Shown piece after piece: positions 36,342 through 45,464 of a DNA stretch of 64,000 nt. How positions within the stretch are numbered: the stretch's first letter is position 1; each line of letters opens with the position of its first letter. The stretch is from assembly GCF_028473745.1 (NCBI RefSeq), contig NZ_CP101137.1, positions 1,426,001 through 1,490,000 of the forward strand. Reading direction: 5' to 3'. The notes below the pieces were generated by a model that saw only the letters and a program-made list of their open reading frames with translations, had not been told where the DNA came from and did no database searches. The DNA comes from Streptomyces sp. M92 (GTDB lineage Bacteria > Actinomycetota > Actinomycetes > Streptomycetales > Streptomycetaceae). Made by a program: the position numbers and the translations under genes.

Positions 36342-37232
36342 TCAGCGCCCGGTGATCACGTCCGCGACACGGGTGTACCCGTCCGTTCCGTGCCCGCGCG
36401 CGATGACCCGCCGGGCCTGCCCCTCGACGACCCGCATCAGGCTCGCGTCGATGCCGTGCGCCTCGGAGGCGTGGACGACGTGGGCCATGGTCGAGGCGGC
36501 CGAGGTGATCGGGTTCAGCTCGCCCGAGTAGGTACCGGCGTCGGTGTCGGCGGCGAACTCGGTGAACAGCGGCGGCAGGATCGCGGCGATGCCCTGCGCG
36601 AACGGTGCGAGTTCGGCGCCGGTGACGCCCTCCGCCCGGGCCACGGCGAGGGCGTGCGCGTAGCCCGCCATCGCCGTCCAGAAGATGTCGAGCAGCGCGA
36701 TGTCGTACGCCGCGGCCCGCCCGGTGTCCTCGCCGAGGTGGGTGTGCGTGCCGCCGAGCGCCGCCAGCACCGGCCGGTGCTCCCGGTACAGCTCCTCGGG
36801 GCCGCTGTGCAGGAACACCGCGTCGTCCGTGCCGATGGTCGGGGTCGGGGTCATGATCGCCCCGTCGAGGTAGCGGACGCCGTGGCGGTCGGCCCACTCG
36901 GCCGTGTCCCGGGCCCGCGCGGGGGTGTCGGCGCTCAGGTTCACGACCGTGCGGCCCTTGAGGGCGGCGGTGACGGCGTCCTGGCGCAGTACGGCGTCGG
37001 AGGCGTCGTAGTTCACCACGCAGACGACGGTCAGCGGGGCGGCGGCGACCGCCTCCTCGGCGGAGGCCGCCGGGATCGCGCCCTGGGCGACCAGGTCGGC
37101 GTCCCGGCCGGGCGTGCGGTTCCAGACGGTGGTGCGCAGCCCGGCGGCCAGGAAGGCGGCGGCCAGCGCCCGGCCCATCGGGCCCAGGCCGAGCACGGTG
37201 ACGGCCAAGGGCTGGTCGGTGTGTGCGGACAT
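36342..37232 (-). CDS. Imine-reductase-like NAD(P)-binding oxidoreductase
   Basis: The 296-residue protein has an N-terminal Rossmann motif (VTVLGLGPMGRALAAAFLAA) with TTVWNRTPGRD, the Arg indicating NADPH. The C-terminal all-helical domain has YDIALLDIFWTAMAGYAHAL, typical of imine reductases and related beta-hydroxyacid dehydrogenases. Imine reductases have Asp or Tyr at the catalytic position; I cannot assign it here with certainty. It is divergent from an HxlR regulator, which probably controls it. Confidence 0.85.
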   Translation of the reverse strand: MSAHTDQPLAVTVLGLGPMGRALAAAFLAAGLRTTVWNRTPGRDADLVAQGAIPAASAEEAVAAAPLTVVCVVNYDASDAVLRQDAVTAALKGRTVVNLSADTPARARDTAEWADRHGVRYLDGAIMTPTPTIGTDDAVFLHSGPEELYREHRPVLAALGGTHTHLGEDTGRAAAYDIALLDIFWTAMAGYAHALAVARAEGVTGAELAPFAQGIAAILPPLFTEFAADTDAGTYSGELNPITSAASTMAHVVHASEAHGIDASLMRVVEGQARRVIARGHGTDGYTRVADVITGR

Positions 37233-37283
37233 GCTTCAACTCCCGTACTGTGAAGAATAATTGCTGATGAATGGGGGCAGGGC

Positions 37284-37643
37284 ATGGCGCACCGGCGCAT
37301 CGATCCGAACGTCTGCGGAGTGACCGCCGCGATCGCCGTGATCGAGGGCAAGTGGAAGACCACGCTGCTGTGGCTGCTGGAGTCGGGGCCCCACCGGCCG
37401 GCCGAACTGCGCCGTCAGGCACCGGGTCTCACCGAGAAGGTGCTGACCCAGGCGCTGCGCGAGATGGAGGCGGACGGCGTGGTGCACCGCGAGGTGTACG
37501 ACGTGCTGCCGCCCAAGACCGAGTACTCCCTGACCGCGTTCGGCCGCGATCTCGCCGAGGCCCTCTCCCCCCTCTCCGACTGGGGCCACCGTCGCCTGGA
37601 GCTGCTGGCGGAACCGGAGGCCGCCGTCCGCGCGGCCTCCTGA
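37284..37643 (+). CDS. HxlR-family winged-helix regulator
   Basis: The 119-residue protein (MAHRRIDPNVCGVTAAIAVI) has the HxlR pattern EGKWKTTLLWLLESGPHRPA, EMEADGVVHREVYDVLPPKT and EYSLTAFGRDLAEALSPLSD. The N-terminal Cys in NVCG matches the redox- or aldehyde-sensing Cys of several HxlR proteins. It is divergent from the imine-reductase-like gene with a 51-base gap, a common regulator-enzyme arrangement. Confidence 0.9.
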   Translation: MAHRRIDPNVCGVTAAIAVIEGKWKTTLLWLLESGPHRPAELRRQAPGLTEKVLTQALREMEADGVVHREVYDVLPPKTEYSLTAFGRDLAEALSPLSDWGHRRLELLAEPEAAVRAAS

Positions 37644-37725
37644 CGCCTGCCTGCCTGCCTGCCGCTTCAGTCTCGAACGGGGCGGGGCGCGTTGCCCAGT
37701 ACGCACAAAAAAGTGGGTGCGGGCA

Positions 37726-37751
37726 CTATTGCAAGCACCTGCTTGCAATAG
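37726..37751. promoter_or_regulatory. 26-bp perfect palindrome upstream of XRE regulator
   Basis: Arms CTATTGCAAGCA and TGCTTGCAATAG flank a CC centre. A further half-site TTAGCAAGC begins at 37752. It lies 27 bases before the XRE start, so it is a probable autoregulatory operator. TTGCAA-rich sequence is unusual against the GC-rich background. Confidence 0.7.
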
Positions 37752-37777
37752 TTAGCAAGCTGGTGCATGGTGGAGGC

Positions 37778-38251
37778 ATGGCCTCGCTCAACGTCGGCAA
37801 TCTCGGCAACCTCGGTGAGTACCTGCGCGAGCAGCGGCGCAACGCGCAGTTGTCGCTGCGGCAGCTCGCCGACGCCGCGGGCGTGTCCAATCCGTACCTG
37901 AGCCAGATCGAGCGCGGGCTGCGCAAGCCGAGCGCGGAGGTGCTCCAGCAGGTCGCCAAGGCGCTGCGGATCTCCGCCGAGACGCTGTACGTACGGGCCG
38001 GGATCCTCGACGCGGAGCGGGACCGGGACGACGTGGAGACGCGTGCGGTCATCCTCGCCGACCCCTCGCTCAACGAGCGGCAGAAGCAGGTGCTGCTCCA
38101 GATCTACGAGTCCTTCCGCAAGGAGAACGGGTTCGGGACCGACGCGGAGGAAGCGGCGCCGGCCCAGGACGCGGCGGCGGGCGACGCCGCCGGGGGCGCG
38201 GACTCCATACCGGGTCCCGGCACCCGTACGGCCGGCGGCGGCGAGCCGTAG
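37778..38251 (+). CDS. XRE-family DNA-binding protein
   Basis: The 157-residue protein has an N-terminal XRE helix-turn-helix (LGEYLREQRRNAQLSLRQLA, GVSNPYLSQIERGLRKPSAE). LNERQKQVLLQIYESFRKEN then forms a helix resembling a dimerisation segment, and the tail is Ala/Gly/Asp-rich and disordered. GTGGAGGC precedes ATG 37778. The HBHA-like gene starts 85 bases after its stop. The pair is conserved in Streptomyces, from memory. Targets unknown, though the palindrome upstream suggests self-repression. Confidence 0.88.
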   Translation: MASLNVGNLGNLGEYLREQRRNAQLSLRQLADAAGVSNPYLSQIERGLRKPSAEVLQQVAKALRISAETLYVRAGILDAERDRDDVETRAVILADPSLNERQKQVLLQIYESFRKENGFGTDAEEAAPAQDAAAGDAAGGADSIPGPGTRTAGGGEP

Positions 38252-38336
38252 CCGACAACCGGTGGCCGGCCGGGCGCGGGACCACCGCACAACCCCAAAA
38301 CCCTCAGCAGAACGCGATTCCGGAGGACCAGACACC

Positions 38337-38942
38337 ATGGCCATCACCGACGACCTGCGCAAGACCTTCAGCGACCCCACCCCGCTCTACTTCGCCGCGG
38401 GCACCGCCGACCTGGCCTTCCAGCAGGCCAAGAGGGTGCCGGTACTGGTGGAGCAGCTGCGCGCCGAGGCTCCGGCGCGGATCGAGGCCGTGCGCAACAC
38501 CGACCCGAAGGCCGTCCAGGAGAAGGCGACGGCCCGGGTCAAGGAGACCCAGGGCACCCTCCAGGCCAAGGCCAACGAGCTCTTCGGCTCCCTCGACGCC
38601 GACTTCAAGAAACTCGGCGAGAACGCCCAGGACCTCGCCCTGCGCTCGGTCGGCGTCGCCGCCGAGTACGCCGTCAAGGCACGGGAGGCCTACGAGAAGG
38701 TCGCCGAGCGCGGCGAGCAGGCGGTGCGCACCTGGCGCGGCCAGGCCGCCGACGGCATCGAGGACGTCGCCGAGGGCGTGGAGGAGTTCGCCGTGGCCGT
38801 CGAGCCCGCCGAGCCCGCCAAGTCCGAGCCGGTCGAGGTCACCGAGGACAAGCCCGCCGCGGCGAAGAAGACGCCGGCGCCGCGCAAGGCCCCGGCCAAG
38901 AAGAGCGCCGCCGCCAAGAAGACGACGCCGCCCGCGAAGTAG
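38337..38942 (+). CDS. HBHA-like helical protein with Lys/Pro/Ala tail
   Basis: The 201-residue protein resembles heparin-binding hemagglutinin of mycobacteria. It has a long amphipathic coiled coil (AFQQAKRVPVLVEQLRAEAP, KEKATARVKETQG-type sequence) and a basic tail of AAKK/AP units (KAPAKKSAAAKK). No signal peptide is visible. Such proteins bind anionic polymers or membranes, and in mycobacteria affect adhesion and lipid bodies. GGAGGACC is 8 bases before ATG 38337. Confidence 0.8.
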   Translation: MAITDDLRKTFSDPTPLYFAAGTADLAFQQAKRVPVLVEQLRAEAPARIEAVRNTDPKAVQEKATARVKETQGTLQAKANELFGSLDADFKKLGENAQDLALRSVGVAAEYAVKAREAYEKVAERGEQAVRTWRGQAADGIEDVAEGVEEFAVAVEPAEPAKSEPVEVTEDKPAAAKKTPAPRKAPAKKSAAAKKTTPPAK

Positions 38943-39033
38943 CCGGCTCCGGGCCGGGCACCTCTGGGATGTCCGGCCCGTTCAACGGGTACGGTGACCG
39001 CGTAAGGACGCTCCGACTCGGGTGGTGGACGTT

Positions 39034-39375
39034 GTGCTGATGCAGGGGTTCGCAGGCTTCATGTGGCTGCTGAGCATCGCCCTGATCCTTTTCAGCGGCT
39101 TCGCGTTGATCGACGCCGCCACGCGCCGTGAGGACGCCTACCGCGCGGCCGACAAGAAGACCAAGCCGTTCTGGCTGATCATCCTCGGGCTCGCCTTCGT
39201 GGTGAACCTGGTCTTCAACATCCTGTCGTTCCTGCCGATCATCGGGCTCATCGCGACGATCGTCTACATGGTCGACGTGCGGCCCGCCCTGCGCGGCCTG
39301 CCGGGCGGCGGGCGCAGCACCCGCCGAGGCTCCAGCAGCGACGGCCCGTACGGTCCGTACAACGGCGGGCGCTGA
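39034..39375 (+). CDS. DUF2516 membrane protein
   Basis: The protein of about 113 residues has a first TM (GFAGFMWLLSIALILFSGFA), the motif ATRREDAYRAADKKTKPFW and a second TM pair (LIILGLAFVVNLVFNILSFL, IIGLIATIVYMVDVRPALRG), as in DUF2516. A Gly/Ser/Arg-rich tail follows. Start is uncertain: GTG 39034 lies 5 bases after GGTGGTGGA, but GTG 39022 or ATG 39040 are possible. Function unknown. Confidence 0.8.
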   Translation: MLMQGFAGFMWLLSIALILFSGFALIDAATRREDAYRAADKKTKPFWLIILGLAFVVNLVFNILSFLPIIGLIATIVYMVDVRPALRGLPGGGRSTRRGSSSDGPYGPYNGGR

Positions 39376-39405
39376 CCCGCCCCACCGGCGCGCGGACCGG
39401 GCGGC

Positions 39406-40902
39406 TCAGGGCGTCCGGTCCAGCAGGACCACGGCCACGTCGTCGGCCAGCTCGCCGCCGTTCAGCTCGCGCACCTCGTTGACGGTCGCCCGCAGCAACT
39501 GCTCGCCCTGCAGGCCCTCGGCGAACTGCCGGCGCACCATCTCCACCATGCCGTCCTGGCCGAGCCGCTCCCGGCCCTCGCCGACGTGGCCCTCGATCAG
39601 GCCGTCGGTGTAGAGCATCAGGCTCCACTCGGCGCCCAGCTCGACCTGCATGCGCGGCCAGCGGGCGCCCGGCAGCAGGCCGAGCGCCGGGCCGTTGTTG
39701 TCGTAGGGCAGCAGCCTCGCGGGCGTGCCCGGACCGGCGACCAGCGGCGCCGGGTGCCCGGCCAGGCACAGGCCGGCGCGGCGGCCGTCCGGGGCGATGT
39801 CCACCGCGCACAGCGTCGCGAAGATCTCGTCGTGCGCCCGCTCGTGCTCCAGCACCTGCTGCAGCGTGCCCAGCAGCTGGTCGCCGCAGAGCCCCGCCAG
39901 GGTCAGCGCGCGCCACGCGATCCGCAGCTCCACGCCGAGCGCCGCCTCGTCCGGGCCGTGCCCGCAGACGTCGCCGATCATGGCGTGCACGGTGCCGTCC
40001 GGGGTGCGGACGACGTCGTAGAAGTCGCCGCCGAGCAGGGCACGGGAGCGGCCCGGACGGTAGCGGGCGGCGAAGCGCAGCGGGGAGCCCTCCAGGAGCG
40101 GGGTCGGCAGCAGACCGCGCTCCAGCCGGCGGTTCTCCTGGGCGCGCAGCCGGCCCTCGGCCAGGCGCCGCTCCGCCGAGTCGGAGCGCTTGCGCTCGAC
40201 GGCGTAGCGGATCGCGCGGCTCAGCAGCCGGCCGTCGAGTTCGTCGCGGAACAGGTAGTCCTGGGCGCCGACGGCCACGGCCTCCGCGCCGCGCTCGGCG
40301 TCGCTGGAGGAGGTGAGCGCGAGCACGGCGTGCCGGGGCGCGAGCTCCAGCACGTGCCTCAGCACCGCCAGCTCGTCGTGTCCCTCCGCGTCCCCGTCGC
40401 CGTCGTCGTCGGCGCTGGTGCGGGGCGGGGCCGGGGCCGGGGCGGGGGACGGCAGGGCGAGGTCCAGCAGGATGCAGTGGACGTCGTCGGTCAGCAGCCG
40501 GCCGGCCTCGGTGAGGTTGCGGGCCGTGCGGACGCGGATCGGCTTGCCGGACTGGTCGAGCAGGTCGGGCACGATCGGTGAGCCGCCCGGGTCGTCCTCG
40601 ATCAGCAGCACCGTCAGGTTCGTGGGGACGGCGCTCCCATGGTGGTCCGTGGCACGGCCGGGGGCCCGGTCCGTGGTCCGGTCCGTGGTCTGGGCAGCGG
40701 TCCGGGGCGGGGTGTTCTCGCGGTTCTCCGTGGTCTTCTCGCGCTTCTGGGTGCGGTTCTCCGGCCGGCCGGAGAGGTTCTCGGCCGGGGCTGTCCCGGG
40801 CGGGGCCTGTTCCGTGGAGGGGCCGCGGTCCTGGGACGCGGCGGGCGCCTGACCGCACTCCACGGCCGGGATCGCCCTTGGCCGCGGTACGGGTACGGGC
40901 AT
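39406..40902 (-). CDS. Receiver-PP2C (RsbU/SpoIIE-type) phosphatase response regulator
   Basis: The 498-residue protein has a disordered N-terminus rich in TTDRTTDRAP-like sequence, then a receiver domain (LTVLLIEDDPGGSPIVPDLL, HCILLDLALPSP with phosphoacceptor Asp), a linker helix and a PP2C Ser/Thr phosphatase domain (LLGGDFYDVVRTPDG, MIGDVCGHGPDEAALG, LADDVAVVLLDRTP). A DGDGDAEGHDE insert interrupts the receiver after the Asp. It probably dephosphorylates an anti-sigma-factor antagonist. The start is placed after GGGAGGGAAGGAAA; longer alternatives lack one. Confidence 0.88.
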   Translation of the reverse strand: MPVPVPRPRAIPAVECGQAPAASQDRGPSTEQAPPGTAPAENLSGRPENRTQKREKTTENRENTPPRTAAQTTDRTTDRAPGRATDHHGSAVPTNLTVLLIEDDPGGSPIVPDLLDQSGKPIRVRTARNLTEAGRLLTDDVHCILLDLALPSPAPAPAPPRTSADDDGDGDAEGHDELAVLRHVLELAPRHAVLALTSSSDAERGAEAVAVGAQDYLFRDELDGRLLSRAIRYAVERKRSDSAERRLAEGRLRAQENRRLERGLLPTPLLEGSPLRFAARYRPGRSRALLGGDFYDVVRTPDGTVHAMIGDVCGHGPDEAALGVELRIAWRALTLAGLCGDQLLGTLQQVLEHERAHDEIFATLCAVDIAPDGRRAGLCLAGHPAPLVAGPGTPARLLPYDNNGPALGLLPGARWPRMQVELGAEWSLMLYTDGLIEGHVGEGRERLGQDGMVEMVRRQFAEGLQGEQLLRATVNEVRELNGGELADDVAVVLLDRTP

Positions 40903-41162
40903 CGTCTTGGTTTCCTTCCCTCCCCCCGAGGGCATGGCGGGGCGAGGGACCTCGACCCACCGACGGGGACCATAGCGGGTGACGCCGCCGCTGCGGAATG
41001 GTCCAGGACACGCCGGACGGTCGTCGGCCCCTGTCATATGCCGCGTTGTGTACCGGAGTTGGACACGTCGACCGGGGGCCCGGGATGACGAACGTCACGC
41101 GGGGCGGGGCGCCGGGCGTGGACTGGGTCACGTGGCCCGGTTCACGTTCCCGGCGCGAGGGG

Positions 41163-42272
41163 TCACTTGGGGGCGGATGCGTCCGTGCCGGGTCGTACCA
41201 CCCCGAGAATGGGCATCGTGCCCGCCCCCGCGATCGTGATCGAGCGCCCCGGGCGCGGGGCGTGCACGACGGAGCCGTCACCGACGTACATGCCGACGTG
41301 GCTGGCGTCGTCGAAGTAGATGATCAGGTCGCCGGGGCGCATGTCCTTGATGTCGACACGCTGGAGCTGCTTCCACTGCTGCTGCGAGGTGCGCGGTATC
41401 GCCGTGCCGGCCGCCACCCAGGCCTGTGAGGTCAGGCCGGAGCAGTCGTAGGCCTCAGGGCCCTCGGCGCCCCACTGGTACGGCTTCCCGACCTGGGCGG
41501 TGGCGTACTCGACGGCCTTGCGGCTCCGATCGGTCGCCTCGCTGTCGAGGTCCTTCAGGATGCCGGAGCCGAGCCAGGCGGTCTGGGCCCGCTCCTGGGC
41601 CTCACGTTCCAGCCGGGCCAGGCGCTCCTTCTCCTCCTGCTCCAGCTCGGACTCCAGCTTCTCGGCCGCCTTGATCCGCTTCTCGATCTTCTTCTGGGCG
41701 GTGGCCTTGGCCTTGCGGTTCGCCTCCAGCTTCTCGAACTGTGCCGAGGCGTCGGCCGCGTAGGCCTCCAGGTCCTGCTGGGTGCGGGTCATCTCGGCGA
41801 GCAGGCCCTTGGTGGCGCGCTGGCCCTGGACGACGCGGCCGGTGCCGTCGAGGAAGTCCTCGGGGTCGTCGCTCAGCATCAGCCTGGCCTCGTCGGGCAG
41901 GCCGCCGGTGCGGTACTGGGAGCGGGCCGCCGCGCCCGCGCGGTCCTTCAGGCCGTCCAGCTTCTCCTGGCCCTTGACGATCTTCTTGGCCAGCTCGACG
42001 ATCTCGGCCGACTGCTTGTCCGCCTTCTCCTCGGCCGCGTTGTACTCCTCGGTGGCCGAGGCCGCCTCGCGGTAGAGCCCGTCGAGCTTCTTGCGCACGG
42101 CCTCCAGGTCCTTGCCGGGGGTGGCGGCAGGGGCGGAGGGCGAGGCGCTGGGCGTGCCGGGCGAGGGGGAGGGCCCCGGGTCCGCGAACGCCGTGCCCGG
42201 TGCCGCCAGCACGGTGACCGCGCAGACCACGGACACGGCAGCGGTCGTCCAGCCATGCTTCCCCGTGCGCAT
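41163..42272 (-). CDS. Secreted NlpC/P60 peptidoglycan hydrolase
   Basis: The 369-residue protein has a signal peptide (TTAAVSVVCAVTVLAAPGTA), a Pro/Ser linker, a long coiled coil (about residues 55-240) and an NlpC/P60 domain with catalytic Cys in AYDCSGLTSQAWVAAG and His in DASHVGMYVGDG. This is the layout of RipA-like D,L-endopeptidases that cleave peptidoglycan stem peptides at growth or division sites. The coiled coil probably autoinhibits or recruits. GGGGGCGAGGT precedes the ATG. No c-di-AMP riboswitch is visible in the short upstream region. Confidence 0.92.
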   Translation of the reverse strand: MRTGKHGWTTAAVSVVCAVTVLAAPGTAFADPGPSPSPGTPSASPSAPAATPGKDLEAVRKKLDGLYREAASATEEYNAAEEKADKQSAEIVELAKKIVKGQEKLDGLKDRAGAAARSQYRTGGLPDEARLMLSDDPEDFLDGTGRVVQGQRATKGLLAEMTRTQQDLEAYAADASAQFEKLEANRKAKATAQKKIEKRIKAAEKLESELEQEEKERLARLEREAQERAQTAWLGSGILKDLDSEATDRSRKAVEYATAQVGKPYQWGAEGPEAYDCSGLTSQAWVAAGTAIPRTSQQQWKQLQRVDIKDMRPGDLIIYFDDASHVGMYVGDGSVVHAPRPGRSITIAGAGTMPILGVVRPGTDASAPK

Positions 42273-42483
42273 ACCTCGCCCCCAACTGATTAACCGTCAG
42301 TAACTTACGTCGCCTGGGGGATCGTGCCATGCCCGCGCGGAAAGCGACAGAGGTCGTGCTTCCCTCCTGCATCCCCCCTTCTGCCGCGCCGTACGACGAT
42401 TCCCCCGCTTGTGTGACGAACGCCGCACGGAGATCGTTCCTCCCCCTGAGCCATCGCCGGACCCGGCGGGTCCGTCGTCCGGC

Positions 42484-43302
42484 TCAGCCGCGCGGCGCCA
42501 GCGCCTCCCACCGCACCGTCACCTCGCCCTGGCGCCACCGCCCCGGCCCGTCGGTCACCGGCCAGTCGGCCGCCAGGTCCCGCACCGCCCGCATCCAGCG
42601 CTGGCGGGCGCCGTAGGAGGCGTAGGGCGCGGCGGCGGCCCAGGCGCGGTCGAAGTCGCGCAGGAAGGCGTGCACGGGCTCGCCGGGGACATTGCGGTGG
42701 ATCAGTGCCTTGGGCAGCCGTTCCGCCAGGTCGGAAGGGCGGTCCAGGGAGCCCAGCCGGGTGGCGAGGGTGACCGTGCGCGGCCCCTCGGGCCCGAGCG
42801 CCACCCACACGTGCCGGCGCCCGATCTCGTCGCACGTCCCCTCGACCAGGAGCCCCCCGCGCGAGGGCTCCGACGCCGGCGCGAGCCGCGCGCACAGCCG
42901 CCGCCAGACCGCGGCCACCTCGCCCTCGTCGTACTGCCGCAGCACGTTCGCCGCGCGGATGAGCGAAGGCCGCGGGGAGACGGGCACCTCGAAGCCGCCG
43001 TGCCGGAAGTCGAGCCCCGCGCGCGCGTACGGCTGGGCGGCCGCCACCCGCGCCGGGTCGATCTCGACGCCCACCACACGCGCGTGCGGCGCGACCGTGC
43101 GCAGGCGGTGCAGCAGCTCGACGGCCGTCCAGGGAGCCGCGCCGTACCCGAGGTCCACGGCGACGGGGTCGGCGGCGCGGCGCAGCTCGGCTCCGTGGAC
43201 GGCGGCGATCCAGCGGTCCATCCGGCGCAGCCGGTTCGGGTTCGTCGTCCCGCGGGTGACCGTGCCCACGGGGGCGGTGCGGGCGGTGGCGCGGGAGGGC
43301 AT
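42484..43302 (-). CDS. SAM-dependent methyltransferase-like protein
   Basis: The 272-residue protein has a Rossmann SAM site (PVAVDLGYGAAPWTAVELLH) followed by the acidic strand VVGVEIDPARVAAAQPYAR. The remainder (SLIRAANVLRQYDEGEVAAV, GLLVEGTCDEIGRRHVWVAL) matches a conserved actinobacterial methyltransferase-like family near mshA. The substrate is unknown. ATG 43302 is chosen because TACCCT lies 7 bases upstream, a leaderless start with the same sequence as that of mshD. It is divergent from mshA. Confidence 0.88.
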   Translation of the reverse strand: MPSRATARTAPVGTVTRGTTNPNRLRRMDRWIAAVHGAELRRAADPVAVDLGYGAAPWTAVELLHRLRTVAPHARVVGVEIDPARVAAAQPYARAGLDFRHGGFEVPVSPRPSLIRAANVLRQYDEGEVAAVWRRLCARLAPASEPSRGGLLVEGTCDEIGRRHVWVALGPEGPRTVTLATRLGSLDRPSDLAERLPKALIHRNVPGEPVHAFLRDFDRAWAAAAPYASYGARQRWMRAVRDLAADWPVTDGPGRWRQGEVTVRWEALAPRG

Positions 43303-43515
43303 GCGTACGAGGGTATGCGGCCGGGGCCGTCCGTCCGGACGCGTCCGCCCCCCGCGATGGTGACGCAGCCACCCATCGAACGGTTGATCGACCACCGGTA
43401 ATGATTCGGCAAAGGTGGGGAATCCGGAAATGGAGCGCCCCGCTCCGGCGTTCGCACCTTTCGGAGGGCGGCGCGTTCCTCCGACCGGCATGCCCGCAGC
43501 GAGGAGGAATGGCTC

Positions 43516-44889
43516 GTGAGCCAGTACGTCAGCAGGCTCGGGCGTCGCTCACCGGCGGCCTCCCCGCGGCTGAGGCTGCACCGCAGGCCCCGGCGCGTCG
43601 CCATGCTCTCCGTGCACACCTCACCGCTCCACCAGCCCGGCACCGGCGACGCCGGCGGCATGAACGTCTACATCGTGGAGCTCGCGCAGCGCCTCGCAGC
43701 GATCAACATCGAGGTCGAGATCTTCACCCGCGCGACGGCCGGCGGACTCCCGCCCTCCGTCCAGCTCGCGCCCGGCGTCCTCGTCCGCCACGTCGACGCC
43801 GGACCGTACGAGGGCCTGGCGAAGGAAGACCTCCCGGCCCAGTTGTGCGCCTTCACGCACGGAGTGATGCAGGCCTGGGCCGGCCACCGCCCCGGGTACT
43901 ACGACCTGGTCCACTCCCACTACTGGCTCTCCGGCCACGTCGGCTGGCTCGCCGCCCAGCGCTGGGGCGCGCCCCTGGTGCACGCCATGCACACCATGGC
44001 CAAGGTCAAGAACGCCAACCTGGCCGACGGCGACACCCCCGAGCCCGCCGCCCGCGTCATCGGCGAGACCCAGATCGTCGCCGCCTCCGACCGGCTGATC
44101 GCCAACACCGCCGAGGAGGCCGACGAACTGGTCCGCCACTACGCCGCCGACCCGGCCAGGGTCGCCGTCGTCCACCCCGGCGTGAACCTCGAACGCTTCC
44201 GCCCCTTCCCCAAGGGCGCCGAGCCCGGCCCCGGCGAGCGGACCGACGCCCGCGCCGCCGCCCGCGCCCGCCTCGGCCTGCCCCAGGACGCCCTGATCCC
44301 GCTCTTCGCCGGCCGCATACAGCCCCTCAAGGCCCCCGACATACTCCTGCGCGCGGTAGCCGTCCTCCTCGACGAGCGCCCCGAGCTGCGCTCCCGCATC
44401 CTCGTCCCCGTCGTCGGCGGCCCCAGCGGCAGCGGCCTCGCCAAGCCGGAGGGCCTGCAGAAACTCGCCGCGCGGCTCGGCATCGCCGACGTCGTCCGCT
44501 TCCGCCCGCCCGTCGGCCAGGAACAGCTCGCCGACTGGTTCCGGGCCGCTTCCGTCCTCGTCATGCCCTCCTACAGCGAGTCCTTCGGCCTGGTCGCCAT
44601 CGAGGCCCAGGCGGCCGGCACCCCGGTCCTCGCCGCCGCGGTCGGCGGCCTCCCGGTCGCCGTGCGCGACGGGCACACCGGCCGCCTCGTCGAGGGCCAC
44701 GATCCCGCCGCGTACGCGCGCGTGCTGGGCGATTTCGCCGACAACCCGGAGCTGGTGCCCCGGATGGGCGACGCCGCCGCCCGGCACGCCCAGTCCTTCG
44801 GCTGGGACAGCGCCGCCGCCGCGACCGCCGACGTCTACACGGCCGCGGTCCACGCCCACCGCCGTCGCGTACCCTCCCACCATGGCTGA
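43516..44889 (+). CDS. mshA: D-inositol-3-phosphate glycosyltransferase MshA
   Basis: MshA joins GlcNAc from UDP-GlcNAc to inositol-3-phosphate, the first step of mycothiol synthesis. The 457-residue GT4 protein has [20 protein letters not shown] and [13 protein letters not shown], the inositol-phosphate region [16 protein letters not shown], the UDP-binding [20 protein letters not shown] and the EX7E region [30 protein letters not shown] precedes GTG 43516. The first 25 residues are basic and may be unstructured. The YbjN gene starts inside its end with an 8-base overlap. Confidence 0.95.
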   Translation: MSQYVSRLGRRSPAASPRLRLHRRPRRVAMLSVHTSPLHQPGTGDAGGMNVYIVELAQRLAAINIEVEIFTRATAGGLPPSVQLAPGVLVRHVDAGPYEGLAKEDLPAQLCAFTHGVMQAWAGHRPGYYDLVHSHYWLSGHVGWLAAQRWGAPLVHAMHTMAKVKNANLADGDTPEPAARVIGETQIVAASDRLIANTAEEADELVRHYAADPARVAVVHPGVNLERFRPFPKGAEPGPGERTDARAAARARLGLPQDALIPLFAGRIQPLKAPDILLRAVAVLLDERPELRSRILVPVVGGPSGSGLAKPEGLQKLAARLGIADVVRFRPPVGQEQLADWFRAASVLVMPSYSESFGLVAIEAQAAGTPVLAAAVGGLPVAVRDGHTGRLVEGHDPAAYARVLGDFADNPELVPRMGDAAARHAQSFGWDSAAAATADVYTAAVHAHRRRVPSHHG

Positions 44890-45457
44890 GGCAGCGCAGA
44901 AGGCAGCACAGGTCGTCGAGGGCGCCCTGAAGGACGCCGAGCTGGAGTGGGAGAGCCCCGAACCCGGCAACTACGTCGTCAAACTCCCCGGCACCCGCAA
45001 GCTCTCCACGACGGTCTCCCTCCTCGTCGGACGGCACTCCCTGTCCCTCAACGCCTTCGTCGTCCGCCACCCCGACGAGAACGAACCGGCCGTCCACCGC
45101 TGGCTCCTGGAACGCAACCTCAAGCTGTACGGCGTCGGTTACGCGGTCGACCGCCTCGGCGACGTGTACGTCACCGCGAAGCTCCCCCTGGCCGCCGTCA
45201 CCCCCGACGAGATCGACCGCCTCCTCGGCCAGGTCCTGGAGGCCGCCGACGGCGCCTTCAACACCTTGCTGGAGCTGGGCTTCGCCACCGCCATCCGCAA
45301 GGAGTACGAGTGGCGCACCGCGCGCGGGGAGTCGACGCGGAACCTGGAGGCGTTCCAGCGCCTGATCGAGCGCACCGAGGACTCCGAGCGCTCCGAGCGC
45401 TCCGAGCGCTCCGAGGACTCCGAGGACTCCGAGGACTCCGAGGACTCCGAGGGCTGA
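44882..45457 (+). CDS. YbjN-domain protein with (R/D)SE repeat tail
   Basis: The 191-residue protein has a YbjN/type III secretion chaperone-like fold ([60 protein letters not shown]). After about residue 160 the end is eight RSE/DSE units encoded by a 9-bp tandem repeat. It overlaps mshA by 8 bases and the pairing is conserved in actinomycetes, so it may support mycothiol synthesis or simply share regulation. Function unknown. Confidence 0.88.
   Translation: MAEAAQKAAQVVEGALKDAELEWESPEPGNYVVKLPGTRKLSTTVSLLVGRHSLSLNAFVVRHPDENEPAVHRWLLERNLKLYGVGYAVDRLGDVYVTAKLPLAAVTPDEIDRLLGQVLEAADGAFNTLLELGFATAIRKEYEWRTARGESTRNLEAFQRLIERTEDSERSERSERSEDSEDSEDSEDSEG
45380..45451 (+). repeat. Eight 9-bp tandem repeats (GACTCCGAG / CGCTCCGAG)
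   Basis: The units alternate in blocks, one Asp-type, three Arg-type, then four Asp-type, encoding a charged tail on the YbjN protein. The length is a multiple of three, so the frame tolerates expansion or loss. Confidence 0.85.
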
Positions 45458-45464
45458 CGCCCGG

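Noticed and set aside
41163..42483. c-di-AMP (ydaO-type) riboswitch upstream of the NlpC/P60 gene
   Set aside because: Some Streptomyces cell-wall hydrolase genes have one, but the short upstream region shows none of the needed conserved helices.
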